Assembly (NCBI GenBank): GCA_030063045.1
Contig: JAQSEB010000184.1
Location: 124,001 to 188,000, forward strand
Source: Pratylenchus scribneri
Lineage: Eukaryota > Nematoda > Chromadorea > Rhabditida > Pratylenchidae
Direction of reading: 5' to 3'
DNA: 64,000 bases
Part shown: positions 11,501 to 23,027 of the stretch, in pieces
How the letters are laid out: each line of letters opens with the position of its first letter
Numbering within the stretch: position 1 is the stretch's first letter
The notes under the pieces: generated by a model
What the model saw: only the letters and a program-made list of their open reading frames with translations
What the model was told of the DNA's origin: nothing
The model's database searches: none
Program-made: the position numbers and the translations under genes

Positions 11501-14119
11501 ATGCATCGTGAGAATTAATAATTTTAATTATACAACTTTTAATTTCTTCATTCAGACTGCCAGCCGGGTCGCGTATTGCAATCATATTACAAGGATGATC
11601 CAGTTTTAAGCGGATTTGTGATTACTGCGCCACTTGCCGACTCATCACATTACAAGCATTTGGTTTTTTGTGATCGTCGGCTTTATAAGATGCCACACGA
11701 TTTGTATTTTTTATTAAATGTTTTCCAAAATTTTGACCAAATAAAATTCAGGTTTCGATTACATAGCTATCGAGGAATGAAGACTACACAAATTTTACGC
11801 GTTGAGAAACCATTAGAATTTGGCGACAACATTTATTTCACCCTTAATCCATATAATGAAGTGTATGACTATGAGATGGGCTTACAAGTGCACGAGGCTG
11901 AATGCAAAGAGGGCTTAAATCTGGTTTATTTATTATATAAAGTTATTAGTAAAATAAACACAAAAGGTTAAAACTGTCGCTGTTCTGCCACCTAAAAACA
12001 AAGGGAAATTTTGTTGGACCCAACTATTTGGCAATATTGATTTGAGCGACGACATGTTTGAAAGACTTCATCTTCAGGTTTATTAATTCATATTTGGATA
12101 AAAATATAACATATAGGCAAAACACGATGTTGCCATATATGCATGGATTTCGGTGGAAATTGAAAGAGGCTATGAGAATGATTGGAAACCAGAATTTTAT
12201 TTCCACGAATTTATCGAAGTGGCCGTTGACGAAAGGAAAATTGCTCATGAAGCGGTAAAAAACTAAAAAATATACGATTACTTTTTGCCTATACTTTTAG
12301 GATTGGAATGTCACCCACATTCAAAAACCAAATTATTTACATTGGGATTCGACTGATGATGAATATGAGGAAGACGAAGAAGCAGCACCGAATAATCCAA
12401 TCATCGAGAAAAAGGAGGATCAAATTTTGGATGTAAGTCATGTTTGATTCGTTTTCTGACTTTTATTATTTTTAGGTTCTATTGAAATTGGAAGGCTTTT
12501 TGATCGATTCGAAGGAATTATTTTGTCCGCAATTGAAGGATCATCGCGTGGAAATTGGTCTTTGGTCAAAAAGCGAAGCAAAAGTGGACAATAACTTCGA
12601 TTTGCTTGGCAATAAATACCGATTCGATGCATATTACAATGATGTGCTCCGAACATATATTGTACTCATTTTCACTTAAATTATTCTAATTTTCATATTC
12701 TTTAGGCTTACTATTACGAGGATATCACTGAATGGGCGGTGAATGAGGAAGATGGCCTGGAATATGAAGAAAAGGAATGTTGGGTACTTCAGGATGATTA
12801 TGATGGCAGCAACAAAATGTTGCAAATTCAAATCTTCCCTTCCGATAATTTTGGAATGCTCTACAATAGTTCAAATTTTGGACTTATCGCCGATCCGCAT
12901 CATGTTCTTGGTCCATTCCCCATTTTCATGGCCGAAATGGAGGTTGAATCTTTGTGGTGAGTCATCAAATATTTGGATTAAATATTCCATTTCTTTAAGG
13001 GTTAATGTTATCGACACTGGTCCAGGCAAGAAAATAAGTCGCTTCACCATGGCCAATTTGAGCCTACAACCCAATGGGAACGAGCCCTATGAAAAAACAC
13101 GCGATTTGATTCAGCAAGCAAAACAAATGGCAATGGAAGAGATTGAAAATGGAAAGGACATTAATAAAGTAAATCAATATAGTACAATTTAAATTAAATA
13201 TTGATTAAATTTAAAGCGTAAACACAAAATTGTGGATGAAGGATTTGTTGTTGATGCGAAATTCACGTTTTTTTCGCCAAAATATGCCAATCAAAGAATT
13301 GTTCTTCCAAGCAAATTTCGGGACTTTGTCAAAGCCGGTCATTGGATCAAATTCGAAGCATATTACCGCGAAGAATCGAATTGCTATGAAATTGTTGGCG
13401 GCGAACCGACCGGACAAATTGTGCCTCATAACAAAGTTTTGGAGAGAGTAGATGGTAAAGGAGTGGTCAAATATTTGGTAAGCCATTCCATTAAATATTA
13501 AATTTTATTTCTTTTTAAGTTTAAAATTGAGGCCCAAATGATCAAAAATCCACTAAATGATCCGGGCAAAATTTTTCTCGCCGGCAATCTCTACAACCCA
13601 AAATATGGTGGACTAATTGCCGATCCAGAGCGAAAGTTTAAGAAAGTTGGTCGAGCAAAAAATCAGAAATTGATTGTGGAAAGCCAATCCGAAGGGCTGA
13701 CTTTATTCAAATTGGTTCGAATGTCAAGTGCGGAGGAGAAAATGGATGTAAGGAAAAATATTTAATTTCAATCATTTATAATTATTTTTAGTCTGAAAAG
13801 TGTGGAAAAATTCCAAACGACGATGATGCTGATGATATTGGCCTTGAATTGGAAGAAGAGCTTGATTCGGACGAGGGTGGAAGACCACTTTTGCAGGTTT
13901 ATCATTAAATCGAATTAATATCATTAATATCATAATTTTAAGACTGATTACCTATCCGAAGCACAAATAAGGGAGCGTCAAATGCGTGCAAGAAAGCGAC
14001 GCCGTCGAAAGGACAAGGCTGCCAAATTGGAACAAGAACTGCGTTTACAATTGATCATATTGGACGAGGAAGGAAAAGAAATTGAGCCAACACCATCTAC
14101 AAGCACCGCAGCTGTTTAA
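11501..14119 (+). CDS. Unrecognised protein with internal repeats
   Basis: I do not recognise this family. Starting at ATG 11501, six bases after a probable leader acceptor, exons join in phase (11501-11507, 11556-11923, 11967 onward) to a TAA at 14117-14119, giving roughly 700 residues. Two segments align with each other. One begins LEGFLIDSKELFCP and continues to KYRFDAYYN; the other begins VDEGFVVDAKFTFFSP and continues to HWIKFEAYYRE. Each is followed some 80-110 residues later by a GLIADP motif. The first large exon (LSGFVITAPLADSSHYKHLV) may be a third, more divergent copy. The C-terminus is acidic, then strongly basic (RQMRARKRRRRKDK), then ends in a Thr/Ser tail. The pattern suggests repeated beta-rich domains and a nuclear basic tail. 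Function unknown. It lies about 350 bp upstream of dpy-30, same strand. Confidence 0.8.
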
Positions 14120-14473
14120 ATTCTTTAAATTTCAAAGGAATTTCAATCCAATTAATTTCCTAATTTTTAATTTAATTTTTAATTTAATCCAAAAACTTTG
14201 AACGAGTAAGGATTTGATTTTAATTTATTTGTGTCTTCTTTAATAATTCTTTACAAAATCAGGGCATGATCCATAATGATTTCACTAATCTAATAATTCA
14301 CTTGATCTTCATATATTTGTTAATTTTTAATTGATTTTTTGATAAATGTTTCAATTCAATAATTTTGAACTTTCACGGTTTAAATGACCAAATCATATTA
14401 CTTTTTAATTTAAACAATTGATTTTATATTGCTTTTAAAGCTTATTTTATTAACAATTTACATCCAAACAAAA

Positions 14474-15140
14474 ATGACAACTGAAACGCCACAGGATGTT
14501 TCCATGGAAAGTGTGGAAATACAACAAACGACCAAAGCGGAGGACCAACAAGTCGATTCGAACGTTGATGAAGGCAACCAACAGCAACCATCGGACAACA
14601 ACAATGCTGCAAAGCCACCATCTGATGAGTCGGAACCACCGCCACAGAACAATGAGGCAGTAACGGCACCCCAAACTGAAACGGAGGATAAAATGGCCGT
14701 GGACCAGAAACCACCAATTACAGCTGTTGACCCTCAACAGCATCAGCCAACACCTGTTTCGCAAACTGCTGAATTGCCGTCGAATGATGCGAAAAAAGTG
14801 AGGTTTTAGATTTGAAATTTAAATTAGCGAGTGCTTTTTTTAAATTATTGGATTAAATAATTTTTCAATTCACAAATAGGAAGACAAGCAACCGCAGACC
14901 CAAGGAGCAGTCAATTCCAGTGTGAAGAACATTCCAACGCGTCAATATCTCGATGAAACGATTGTGCCGATTCTGCTTCAAGCACTCAGCGGTTAGCAAT
15001 ATTTCTATAAAGATTAAAAATTGATAAATTTAGCTCTCGCAAAAGAACGTCCAGCGGAACCAATCGAATTTGTTGCCGCCTATTTGCTTCGTGAAAAGAC
15101 TCGTTTCTCACATCACTCACCTGCTGGCGAACATCACTGA
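14474..15140 (+). CDS. dpy-30: DPY-30 homologue (COMPASS/MLL core subunit)
   Basis: DPY-30 dimerises and binds ASH2 in histone H3K4 methyltransferase complexes; in nematodes it also serves dosage compensation. Exons 14474-14797, 14880-14991 and 15034-15140 join in phase to 180 residues. The Dpy-30 motif is clear: RQYLDETIVPILLQALSALA followed by KERPAEPIEFVAAYLLREK. About 125 residues precede it, acidic and rich in Gln, Pro and Thr, with no defined domain. Typical family members have shorter or similarly disordered N-termini. It sits between the 11.5 kb gene and the RRM gene on the same strand, so co-transcription is possible. Confidence 0.95.
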
Positions 15141-15394
15141 ATTGAGAATGAATGAATGATGGAAGGAATGTTGTTTTGTGTTGAAATTGACAAACAATTT
15201 GAATGACCTTAACCAATTATCATGTTTCTTTTCTATTTTTTTCCATCATCAATTTTGATGCACATAATTTAAATTTCATCTTTGCACTGGCTTATAAATT
15301 TAATAATGTTTTTAATACAAATTTAATTAACTGTTGAATTTCCAGTTTTTTATTTTTTAAATTTCATTTGTTTTAAATTGCTTCACAATTTCAG

Positions 15395-17504
15395 ATGGTG
15401 AAATTGTTCATCGGAAATTTAGCTGAAACCGTTGGTAAATTTTTCAAATTTAGATAATTTTAATGTTTAATTCAAGGTTCTGAACGATTGGTGAGCGTTT
15501 TTTCACAACATGTCCCAGTCCAGGAAGCCGATGTATTGAAAAGCTATGCATTTGTGGTTAGTTAATAGATAATATTTTAAACTAATACATAAATCAAAGT
15601 TAACAAAATAAGATCTATCTATAATTCATCTTTATTAATTGACTAAACTGAATTCGATAAATTTAGCACGTTGAAAGTGAGAAAGACGCGGACATTGCAA
15701 TTGAAAAAATGCACAAATACAAGTTGGATGGGAAGGAAATTCATGTGGAGCGATCTACATCGCATTTGAGGAAACAACCGGGGATGGGCGATAAGGCAAA
15801 TATTAACAAAAAATCATTAAAATAATAATTTCACAATTTTAGTGTTTTACATGCGGCGCCGTCGAACACAAAACCTCACAATGTCCGAAGAATCCAAATA
15901 GGAAACGGAATCAGTTAAGCGCAAATTGAAAGATAAAAATTTCAAATTAAAATTTAAGCGATCGTCCACCCTATGAGCCGTTGATCAAAAAACCGCGTCC
16001 ATTGATATTCAGCAACATTCAAACATTGGCCGATGAATATCGCCACCAACAACAACAAGCTGCTGCTATTCATCAACAACCAACAATGGTGGTGCAGCAA
16101 CCGCAACCGAATTGTTGGGGCTACAAAGTGGGCAATGGCGCCGAGGATCAGGAATTACCTCGGCCACAAAATCCGTATGCCCAAGGAGACATAAATTCCA
16201 TTTCCAATTCTCATTAATTCCAGTGAGCTCTATCGTCTTTATGATCAATATTTGGAGTCACGAACCCGTTATTTCTTCTACCGCGAACAATTATCAAAGG
16301 AACTTCGCCTTCAACCGCAGGCAACATTGGCTGGTGCACCGGATTTAGCAGTCAATTGTAAATTTGATAACTAATTTTATTAATCAATTTATTATTTTCC
16401 CAAAGCAAATGGGGCTGACCAATCCATTATTCGCGTTGATCTCACAAATATGCGACCAAATGGCCATGGCCAACAGCAGCCGACACCAATGAGAAGTTTA
16501 ATTGCTGAACACCAACAACAACAACAACCTTTGTTCCCACCACAAAATCCACCGAATCTTCACTATTCTAGGCATGACTCATCCTTTTTTACAATATTTG
16601 ATTTCAAAAATTAGACTTAAGAGTGCATGAATTATTTTTTAAGCAAATAATATACTAAAATAGAGTTTTATGCTTTTTAAAATCTAAATATTAAAATATT
16701 ATTCCACAAATCACCCTCAAAATCCTCAATTTCCCCCTTTTTTCATTTCCAGCTTCAACCCCAACAACAATCCACCAGCCCAACCACCGCAACCAATTGC
16801 TGCGAATCCTTATTCGGCATATTCAACAACCGCAAATTATTTGCAATCCACCACAAACAATCCACAATCAAACATTCCGCCATCAATGATGCCGCTTCAG
16901 CAACAGCCAAATTTAATTCCACCGCATCAACAACAACAATTCAATCATCCACAAATTAAAAATGAGCCAATTCATTTGGCAATGGAAACATATGGAGGAG
17001 GTGGAGCCGCCGCCCATCAACCAATCTATCCTCCAAATCAATCCAATCCGACTCAACCGTTCGTATAATTTTTATAAACTAATTCCAAAATTCCAATATG
17101 GAGTAAGGGTTTTTACTTTTTTCCAAAAAATTAAAATATTTCGCGTCGTGGTTTTTTCTAATTATTCCGCGAAACGCGTTTACGTTAACCGAATATTTCC
17201 TCCCGAAATTATACAAATTAAATCGCGTATTTTTTTACGTTTTCGAGACGCGTTTATTACTTCCGTGATTTAACAAAAATAATTAAAAATAAATAATTTT
17301 TAAATAATTTTCAGTTATCAATCCACATATTCTGGGGCGGCCACCCATTATAGCACCGCAGCAGCATTTGCTCCACAACCTCATCATCAATCTGGCGCCC
17401 CAATAAGACATTTGGCACCACATCAACAACAACAGACAATGCCGAAACCACAACCAACTCCACTGGCCGCTGTACAACCTTTTGGATACAGTTTGTCAAA
17501 ATGA
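15395..17504 (+). CDS. RRM and CCHC zinc-knuckle RNA-binding protein (LARK/RBM4 type)
   Basis: Likely regulator of splicing or translation. The ATG follows TTTCAG directly (acceptor at 15394). One RRM occupies about residues 1-75: KLFIGNLAET is RNP2 and KSYAFVHVES is RNP1. A QPGMGDK linker and a CCHC knuckle (CFTCGAVEHKTSQC) follow, the same order as RBM4/LARK. The rest is Gln/Pro/Asn-rich and probably disordered. Two introns (15796-15842 and 16572-16752) use GC instead of GT donors. The last coding exon (from about 17315, with TGA at 17502-17504) is clearly the continuation by composition. It does not splice in phase from the previous exon with the donors I can find, and that exon reads on to a stop at 17066-17068. 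The 3' structure is therefore unsettled: an alternative end, an unusual splice, or an indel. Confidence 0.85.
15796..15842 (+). other. GC-AG intron
   Basis: Exon ends GGCGATAAG and the intron begins GCAAAT. The acceptor is TTTTAG and the next exon starts at TGTTTTACATGC. Protein continuity (GMGDK then CFTCG) matches the RBM4-type linker, and no GT donor fits. Confidence 0.85.
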
Positions 17505-17874
17505 AGACTTATGTTTGAAGGTGATGATTAAATATTGGAATGAATTGAAGAGCATTTTGAGACCAAAATCCCAACAAAAATTTCCATTTTTAAAAATTTT
17601 TTAGCAAAAGACCGGTATCCGTAACAAAATTTAACCAAATATTTTTTAGGATAATTAAAATAAATTCCAATTAATTTGGCTATCGGTCTTCTTCTACTTC
17701 ATAATATTTCATTCCATTTAACTTCCCTCTAATTTCTTAATCTTATTACAATTTAATCAAATTCAAATCTTTTTATCAAGAATTACTTATGTTTATTTAA
17801 ATGACACCAATTAATCAATGTTTTTATAAAAATTGTTTTTAATTTTTAAATATGTGAAGTGAATAAAAAATAAA
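17505..17874. other. Convergent intergenic, no gene
   Basis: AT-rich region holding the 3' ends of the RRM gene (+) and the NF-YB gene (-). Nothing else seen. Confidence 0.5.
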
Positions 17875-18774
17875 TCAACAATGTTTTTGATTTTGTTCCA
17901 ATGTTGTTGGGTTCTCCGCATTGGCAATTTGCCAAAGTTGCTGGGTATTCCCATCCTCGCCTTGTTGAACTGGGATGAAATATTGGCCATTGGCTGCGTC
18001 ATAGAAAACTTGGACTGGTTGCATGCTAGTGGGGTTGACCAATTGTTGTTCTTGCTAAAATTTATTTAAATTAATTATATGGAAATTTTATTTACCAAAT
18101 AAATAACGGGTTGATTTGGGTTCGGAGCAGATGTTTGTAGGGACATCTCTTCTTCTTCGATAACCTCCTCCTCATCCTGTCCTTCTAATGCAATTGAGCC
18201 TCCATGGATGAGTGAAGTGGCCTGGCTTGTTTGCAATTTATTCGCTTAAAAATAATTTTTAATTGGGAATTATGAACAAATAAACCTTCTCTATATTTCC
18301 GGAGGAAATCTTCCAATGGTGTCAAATATTCATCAAATCCGAGTGTCCGAAATGCCGTCAAAATATCCTCGCCACTGATCGTTTTTCGCTTCTCCAATGC
18401 ACATCGTTCGCTTGCTTCGGATGTAATGAACTAAATTAAATGAATGAATGGAACATGAATTATATAAAAAACAAACCAATAAAAATTCCGTGATACATTC
18501 TTGAACGCATTCCTTTGCCTCTTTTGAGAGCTTACCCTCCGATGGAATCACACGCTTCATAATCCGTGAAATATTCGCTAACAAAAATTGATAGATAATT
18601 AATAATATGAATAATTGAATGGAATTTGGAATTACCAAAAGGAAGAAAGCGATCCTGCTCCAAAATAACGCCTGTTTCCGTTGAAGTTCCTTCTTGTGGC
18701 TGATGATCTTGCATTTGGTGATCAAATTGTTCCTTTCCACTGCCATTTTCCATTTCTTCTCCTTTTTGGTCCAT
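17875..18774 (-). CDS. nfyb-1: NF-Y subunit B (CCAAT-binding, histone-fold)
   Basis: NF-YB pairs with NF-YC through histone folds and, with NF-YA, binds CCAAT boxes. Start ATG at 18774 ([13 protein letters not shown]). The core reads [39 protein letters not shown] and [19 protein letters not shown], then [17 protein letters not shown], all diagnostic for NF-YB. An acidic segment and a Gln-rich tail follow; tails like this act in transcription activation in other species. Stop TGA at 17875-17877. It is divergent from CCZ1 with about 260 bp between the starts. Confidence 0.95.
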
Positions 18775-19036
18775 ACTTTGACGAAATTAAATTTTATAAA
18801 TTTTAGAAAAATTATTTATAGTGAAAGTTAAAAAAACAAAATTTATTAAGTTTTTACTTTTTATCTCCTCCGCTTTTTTAAAATTTTTTTTCACATAAAA
18901 ATTGTAAAATTTTTACATGCATAAGCATAAGTTTACCCATATACACTATGCCCTATTACTATTACCTACCCATTACCCAACCTACATTAAAAAAACAATT
19001 TATAATTTCAGCAGTTCTTCATTTTTTTTATTCTCA

Positions 19037-21256
19037 ATGTTCCCATATTCGCCCTCACATGCCGCTCATCTTTTATTCGGAGTTGGAGCACGGAACAGTG
19101 GGAGCGGAAAAGTACAAAATGAAGCAAAAAAGGGGAATGAGGTGAAATTCCTCGAAATTTCGGAATATTTCTTCATATCCCACCCATCGTTGGGTCAGAA
19201 AGAAGGACGCGAACAAGAAAGGTTTAATTTGAATAAAAAATTTTTTAATCAAACAATACTTAAGGTTGATGTTTTTCTCTCCGTCCGATGAATCAATTTC
19301 AAAACAAATTGAAATTAGCGGAATGGCCGAAGCAATTGTCAATTTCACTTCAAGTCTTCCATTTCAAGAACAAAATCAGCAAGAAACAACCTCAACACCA
19401 CCACATCATAATGAGAGCGAATATAGATATGTGGGTTTTAATAAACTTTTGTTCTGATTTTCGAATATTTTGAATCCTTAGGTTACATCAGCCAATTCTA
19501 AAGAGGTTATTATGGCACTGGAGAATGGCGAATTCATCATTGGAACTTCGTTGAACAAGTGAAATGATGGATGTTCTCATATTCAAACTCTAAATTGACA
19601 GAATTAAGGAAATTGAGCAAAGAGCACAATTACGCTCTCCATTCACCCACAATTCGTTCCGTCCTAGAACGTGCCTATCATGCCTACAAACTATTCTTCG
19701 GCCATTTTGGTCATCTTTTTGGCCGAGATCGTGACTTCTTCAAATGCAATTTGGAACGATTTTTCACTCCTTATTTGCAATTGCTTCGTTTAAATAAGGT
19801 AAAAATATTTATTTCGATTAAACAAATTAAAAATTTTCCAGACTCCCTTGGTCGATTTGTTCAATGGAGTTGATTTTTTGCCATTGGAAAATTTGAATTT
19901 CTTGGAAGTTCATTGCCTTGTGGGTTTTATTTTAAAATTATTAAATTTATTAATATTTTAGATGACAAATTGTATGGAAGAATTCCCAGCCATAAAAATG
20001 ACAATGTTCCTTTATCAAGAAAGGTTTTTATATTTTTATAAATTTTTACAAATCTTTAAAAAATTTCAGATTAATCCAATATTCGGTCGAGAAAAGTGAC
20101 CTCATTCCACTTTGGCACTTTATCAGCCAAACACTCATTCCGGCGGCAATGTTGGCCGAATTATCTCCACAGAACGGGCGGAGAGGCAGCATTCAGGGCA
20201 TTGAGGAGCGGAAAGGCTTTTTGGTGGATGGAACAATTTTGGTGGATTTCTTGGGCGAATTTTCACCGCAACAATTTCCACGAGTTTTCATTTCGGATGA
20301 AACCGGCGAATATTCGGCTTATGATTTGGTAATTTTATGAATAAATATTTTTAAATTTTTTTTTGAATTTATTTCGATTTTGGTTCAAGAAGTTCAAAAT
20401 TTATAGGACGAGAAAAAAATTCAGCAAAAATTATTCCTTCTTCCTTTACTCCAAGTTACTAATTTCATTTTAAATTTAATAATTTAAATCTAAAAATTTC
20501 CAATATTAATCAACAAATTAATATTTCAGATTGCCTATCGAGTTTTGAATGCCACCGCCTGCTTTTTCATTCCATCGACTTCAAACACAACAAATAAATC
20601 AACCACCAGTGATGAACCTCAGCCTTCTTCATCCACTTCGCCTTCGCCCATTCCAACAAATTTCCTTGACCAACTCGTCCAATTCCTCGACTCGCCAATG
20701 TCCACAATTGCCTCCAAAATTGGTGACAAATTCCTATCCGACTCATTGCTGCGCCCAATTCTCTCGGAAAACCTCTACCATTTCATCTACTTCAATCCGG
20801 ACAGTTTCAGCTTGAAGAAAAGTTTTCCAACTTCCAATTCAATAATGTTGGCACGGAATATTGGCGGAGAATCACAATCAGCGCAAATACTTCCTCCCAG
20901 CATGTACAGGTTAGCCCAAAGGGAATAATTTAATTCAAATTAATTTTAAATTTAGTAAAGATGTATATTTGCCTATCAATAATAAAATAAATAATTTAAC
21001 CGAAAAACATTTAACCATTCAACTCATTTTTAGATTGATCTTCGAAACGTACGACAAATTCACTGCGGATCAATCGATGTTGGGCCAAATTTATCTGAAA
21101 GCGGACAATGATTGGTGGATTGTGTTCAAACGGGTGGAACGACGAATATTGGCCCTATTTTTGTCCCAAAATGCGGCCACCACAATTGCGGATGTTCAAC
21201 TTTGTGTGGATGGAATACTCAAATCTCGATTCACCAATTTGTTCATTTCAACTTGA
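19037..21256 (+). CDS. ccz-1: CCZ1 vacuolar/endosomal fusion protein
   Basis: CCZ1 with MON1 forms the exchange factor for RAB7 in endosome maturation. The N-terminal exon encodes EYFFISHPSLGQKEGREQER and the next begins LMFFSPSDE and continues ISGMAEAIVNF, aligning with the conserved start of the longin fold. Later exons carry AYHAYKLFFGHFG, LERFFTPYLQLLRLNK, LVDLFNGVDFLPLENL, FPRVFISDETGEYSAYDL, IAYRVLNATACFFI, NLYHFIYFNPDSFSL and DNDWWIVFKRVERR. A Ser/Pro-rich insert sits around 20575-20650. The start is uncertain: ATG 19037 is the nearest in-frame Met (MFPYSPSHAA), after an AATTTCAG acceptor near 19011. Stop at 21254-21256. GPATCH11 follows 182 bp downstream. Confidence 0.87.
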
Positions 21257-21438
21257 ATATATTTTCCATTAATTGGCTGATTATGTGCCTTTTTATTTTA
21301 AATTTTTTGTAGATTTTTATTTAATTTAAAATTGTTAATAAAGCATTTTTGCATTTGTAATGTTATTTTTTAATTGATATTCATTCATTTATTATTTTTT
21401 ACAATTTCATTTAAATTTTTAATTTTAATATCAGAAAA

Positions 21439-22857
21439 ATGTCATCAGACGATGAAGATTATATGTCAAATGATTTCCTCACTAAAATGTCAGATTTTAA
21501 ACCAGGTTAAATTAAATTATAAATTGAGGAAGTAAATTGCTGATTAAAATACAAGCAAAAGTGAATATTAATTTATAAGTAAATTAAAATCAGAATCATT
21601 TTAATACTTTTTGATGAAATATAGCATGAAATAAAACCCAAAAATTGGTTTAAAATTACATTCATTTTCATCTCTTAATTCTTTTTTGTTAATTAAAGGA
21701 GTCAGTTCCTGCCGGAATACCCAAAGAATGTTGAGAATTAGTGCTCGAAATGATGCGGCAAAAGAACAGCAAATTAGGGAGAAACCAGCCACCAGAATGG
21801 AAATGGAAAGGAACAGACTGGAAGAAGGAATCAGTCGACCAATTGAAAGCGGGAACAAAGGCTTCAAATTGTTGGCAATGATGGGTAAATTGAAAAATAA
21901 ATTTAATAAAATTTACTCTAATTTTAAGGTTATAAACCGGGCATGAGCCTTGGCAAAGCCAGAGAAGGCCAATTGGAAGGAATAAAAGAACCAATCCAAT
22001 TGGAGTTGAAAGCAGGACGAACTGGAATTGGCCACGAGGAAGAACAGAAAGAAAAACAAAAGGCACGGTGCGAGGCACATATGGAAATGATGAGGAAAAG
22101 GGCGAGAATGGAGGTTCGATTTTATGAATTAAATTTTTGAAATTAATAAGAGCAAAAAATATTTTCGATGAATCCAAATAGTCAATAAATTCACTCTAAT
22201 TTTTTAGGAAGTTCTCGCTGATGATTTTCGAAGTAGAAAGCGATTTTTGACCATTCAAAAACAATTGATTGGGGACATTCAAAAAAGTCGACGGGCATGC
22301 CAAGAAATGGATATTCGGTGAGAATTTGTTAATTTTATTTTAAAATAAAATTTTAATTTTTAGATTAGGCAAAGAATCACCGGAAGAATTTTGGTTTTGG
22401 CCAATTTATTCATCAAACAAGCAGATGGATGATGATGCGGCGGATGAAGAAGAAATACCAGAATCAAAAAAGAAAAAAAGCAAATTGGAATTAATTGTAA
22501 AAAGAGAAGAAAAGGAGGAGGAAATTGGTGGCCAATTTATGTACAGCAATGGACGGGCAGTGCCAATGGATGTGAATTTTTGGGAAATGGATGAACAACA
22601 ATTGCAATGCAGGTCAAAATATTTTTTAATTTTGAGTAAATTTATGCAAAATAATAATTAAATTAGTTTATTATTAGCAATAATTTAATATTACTGTTAA
22701 ATGAACAACAATTTTCTTTTTCAGTCTCACTCAACTTCTCAATTATTTGCGCACAATTCACTTTTATTGCATTTGGTGTGGCTGTGCTTTCGACGATGCC
22801 GAAGACCTTTTCGCCAATTGTCCAGGCCCAACAAGAATTGAACATGACGAAGAATAA
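21439..22857 (+). CDS. gpatch11: G-patch domain-containing protein 11 (GPATCH11/CCDC75)
   Basis: G-patch proteins usually stimulate DEAH-box RNA helicases. ATG 21439 lies five bases after TATCAG, a probable leader acceptor. The N-terminus DDEDYMSNDFL is typical. The G-patch reads NKGFKLLAMMGYKPGMSLGK, then PIQLELKAGRTGIGHEEE. A charged coiled region follows. The C-terminal DUF4187 zinc-ribbon-like module is clear: LNYLRTIHFYCIWCGCAFDD then ANCPGPTRIEHDEE. Stop at 22855-22857. It is 182 bp after CCZ1 and 170 bp before CWF19L1, all on the same strand. Confidence 0.95.
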
Positions 22858-23027
22858 TTCGTTTATACAACACCGGCCGAAATCAATCATTTTCCATAAA
22901 TTTTTACATTAAATGAATAAATCAAATATTTTATTGATCAATATTTAATTAATTCAAAAATTATTCAATTTTTAATTTATATTTACTTCTTATTACTTTT
23001 TATAATCTATTATTTTTTTGGTTTTCA

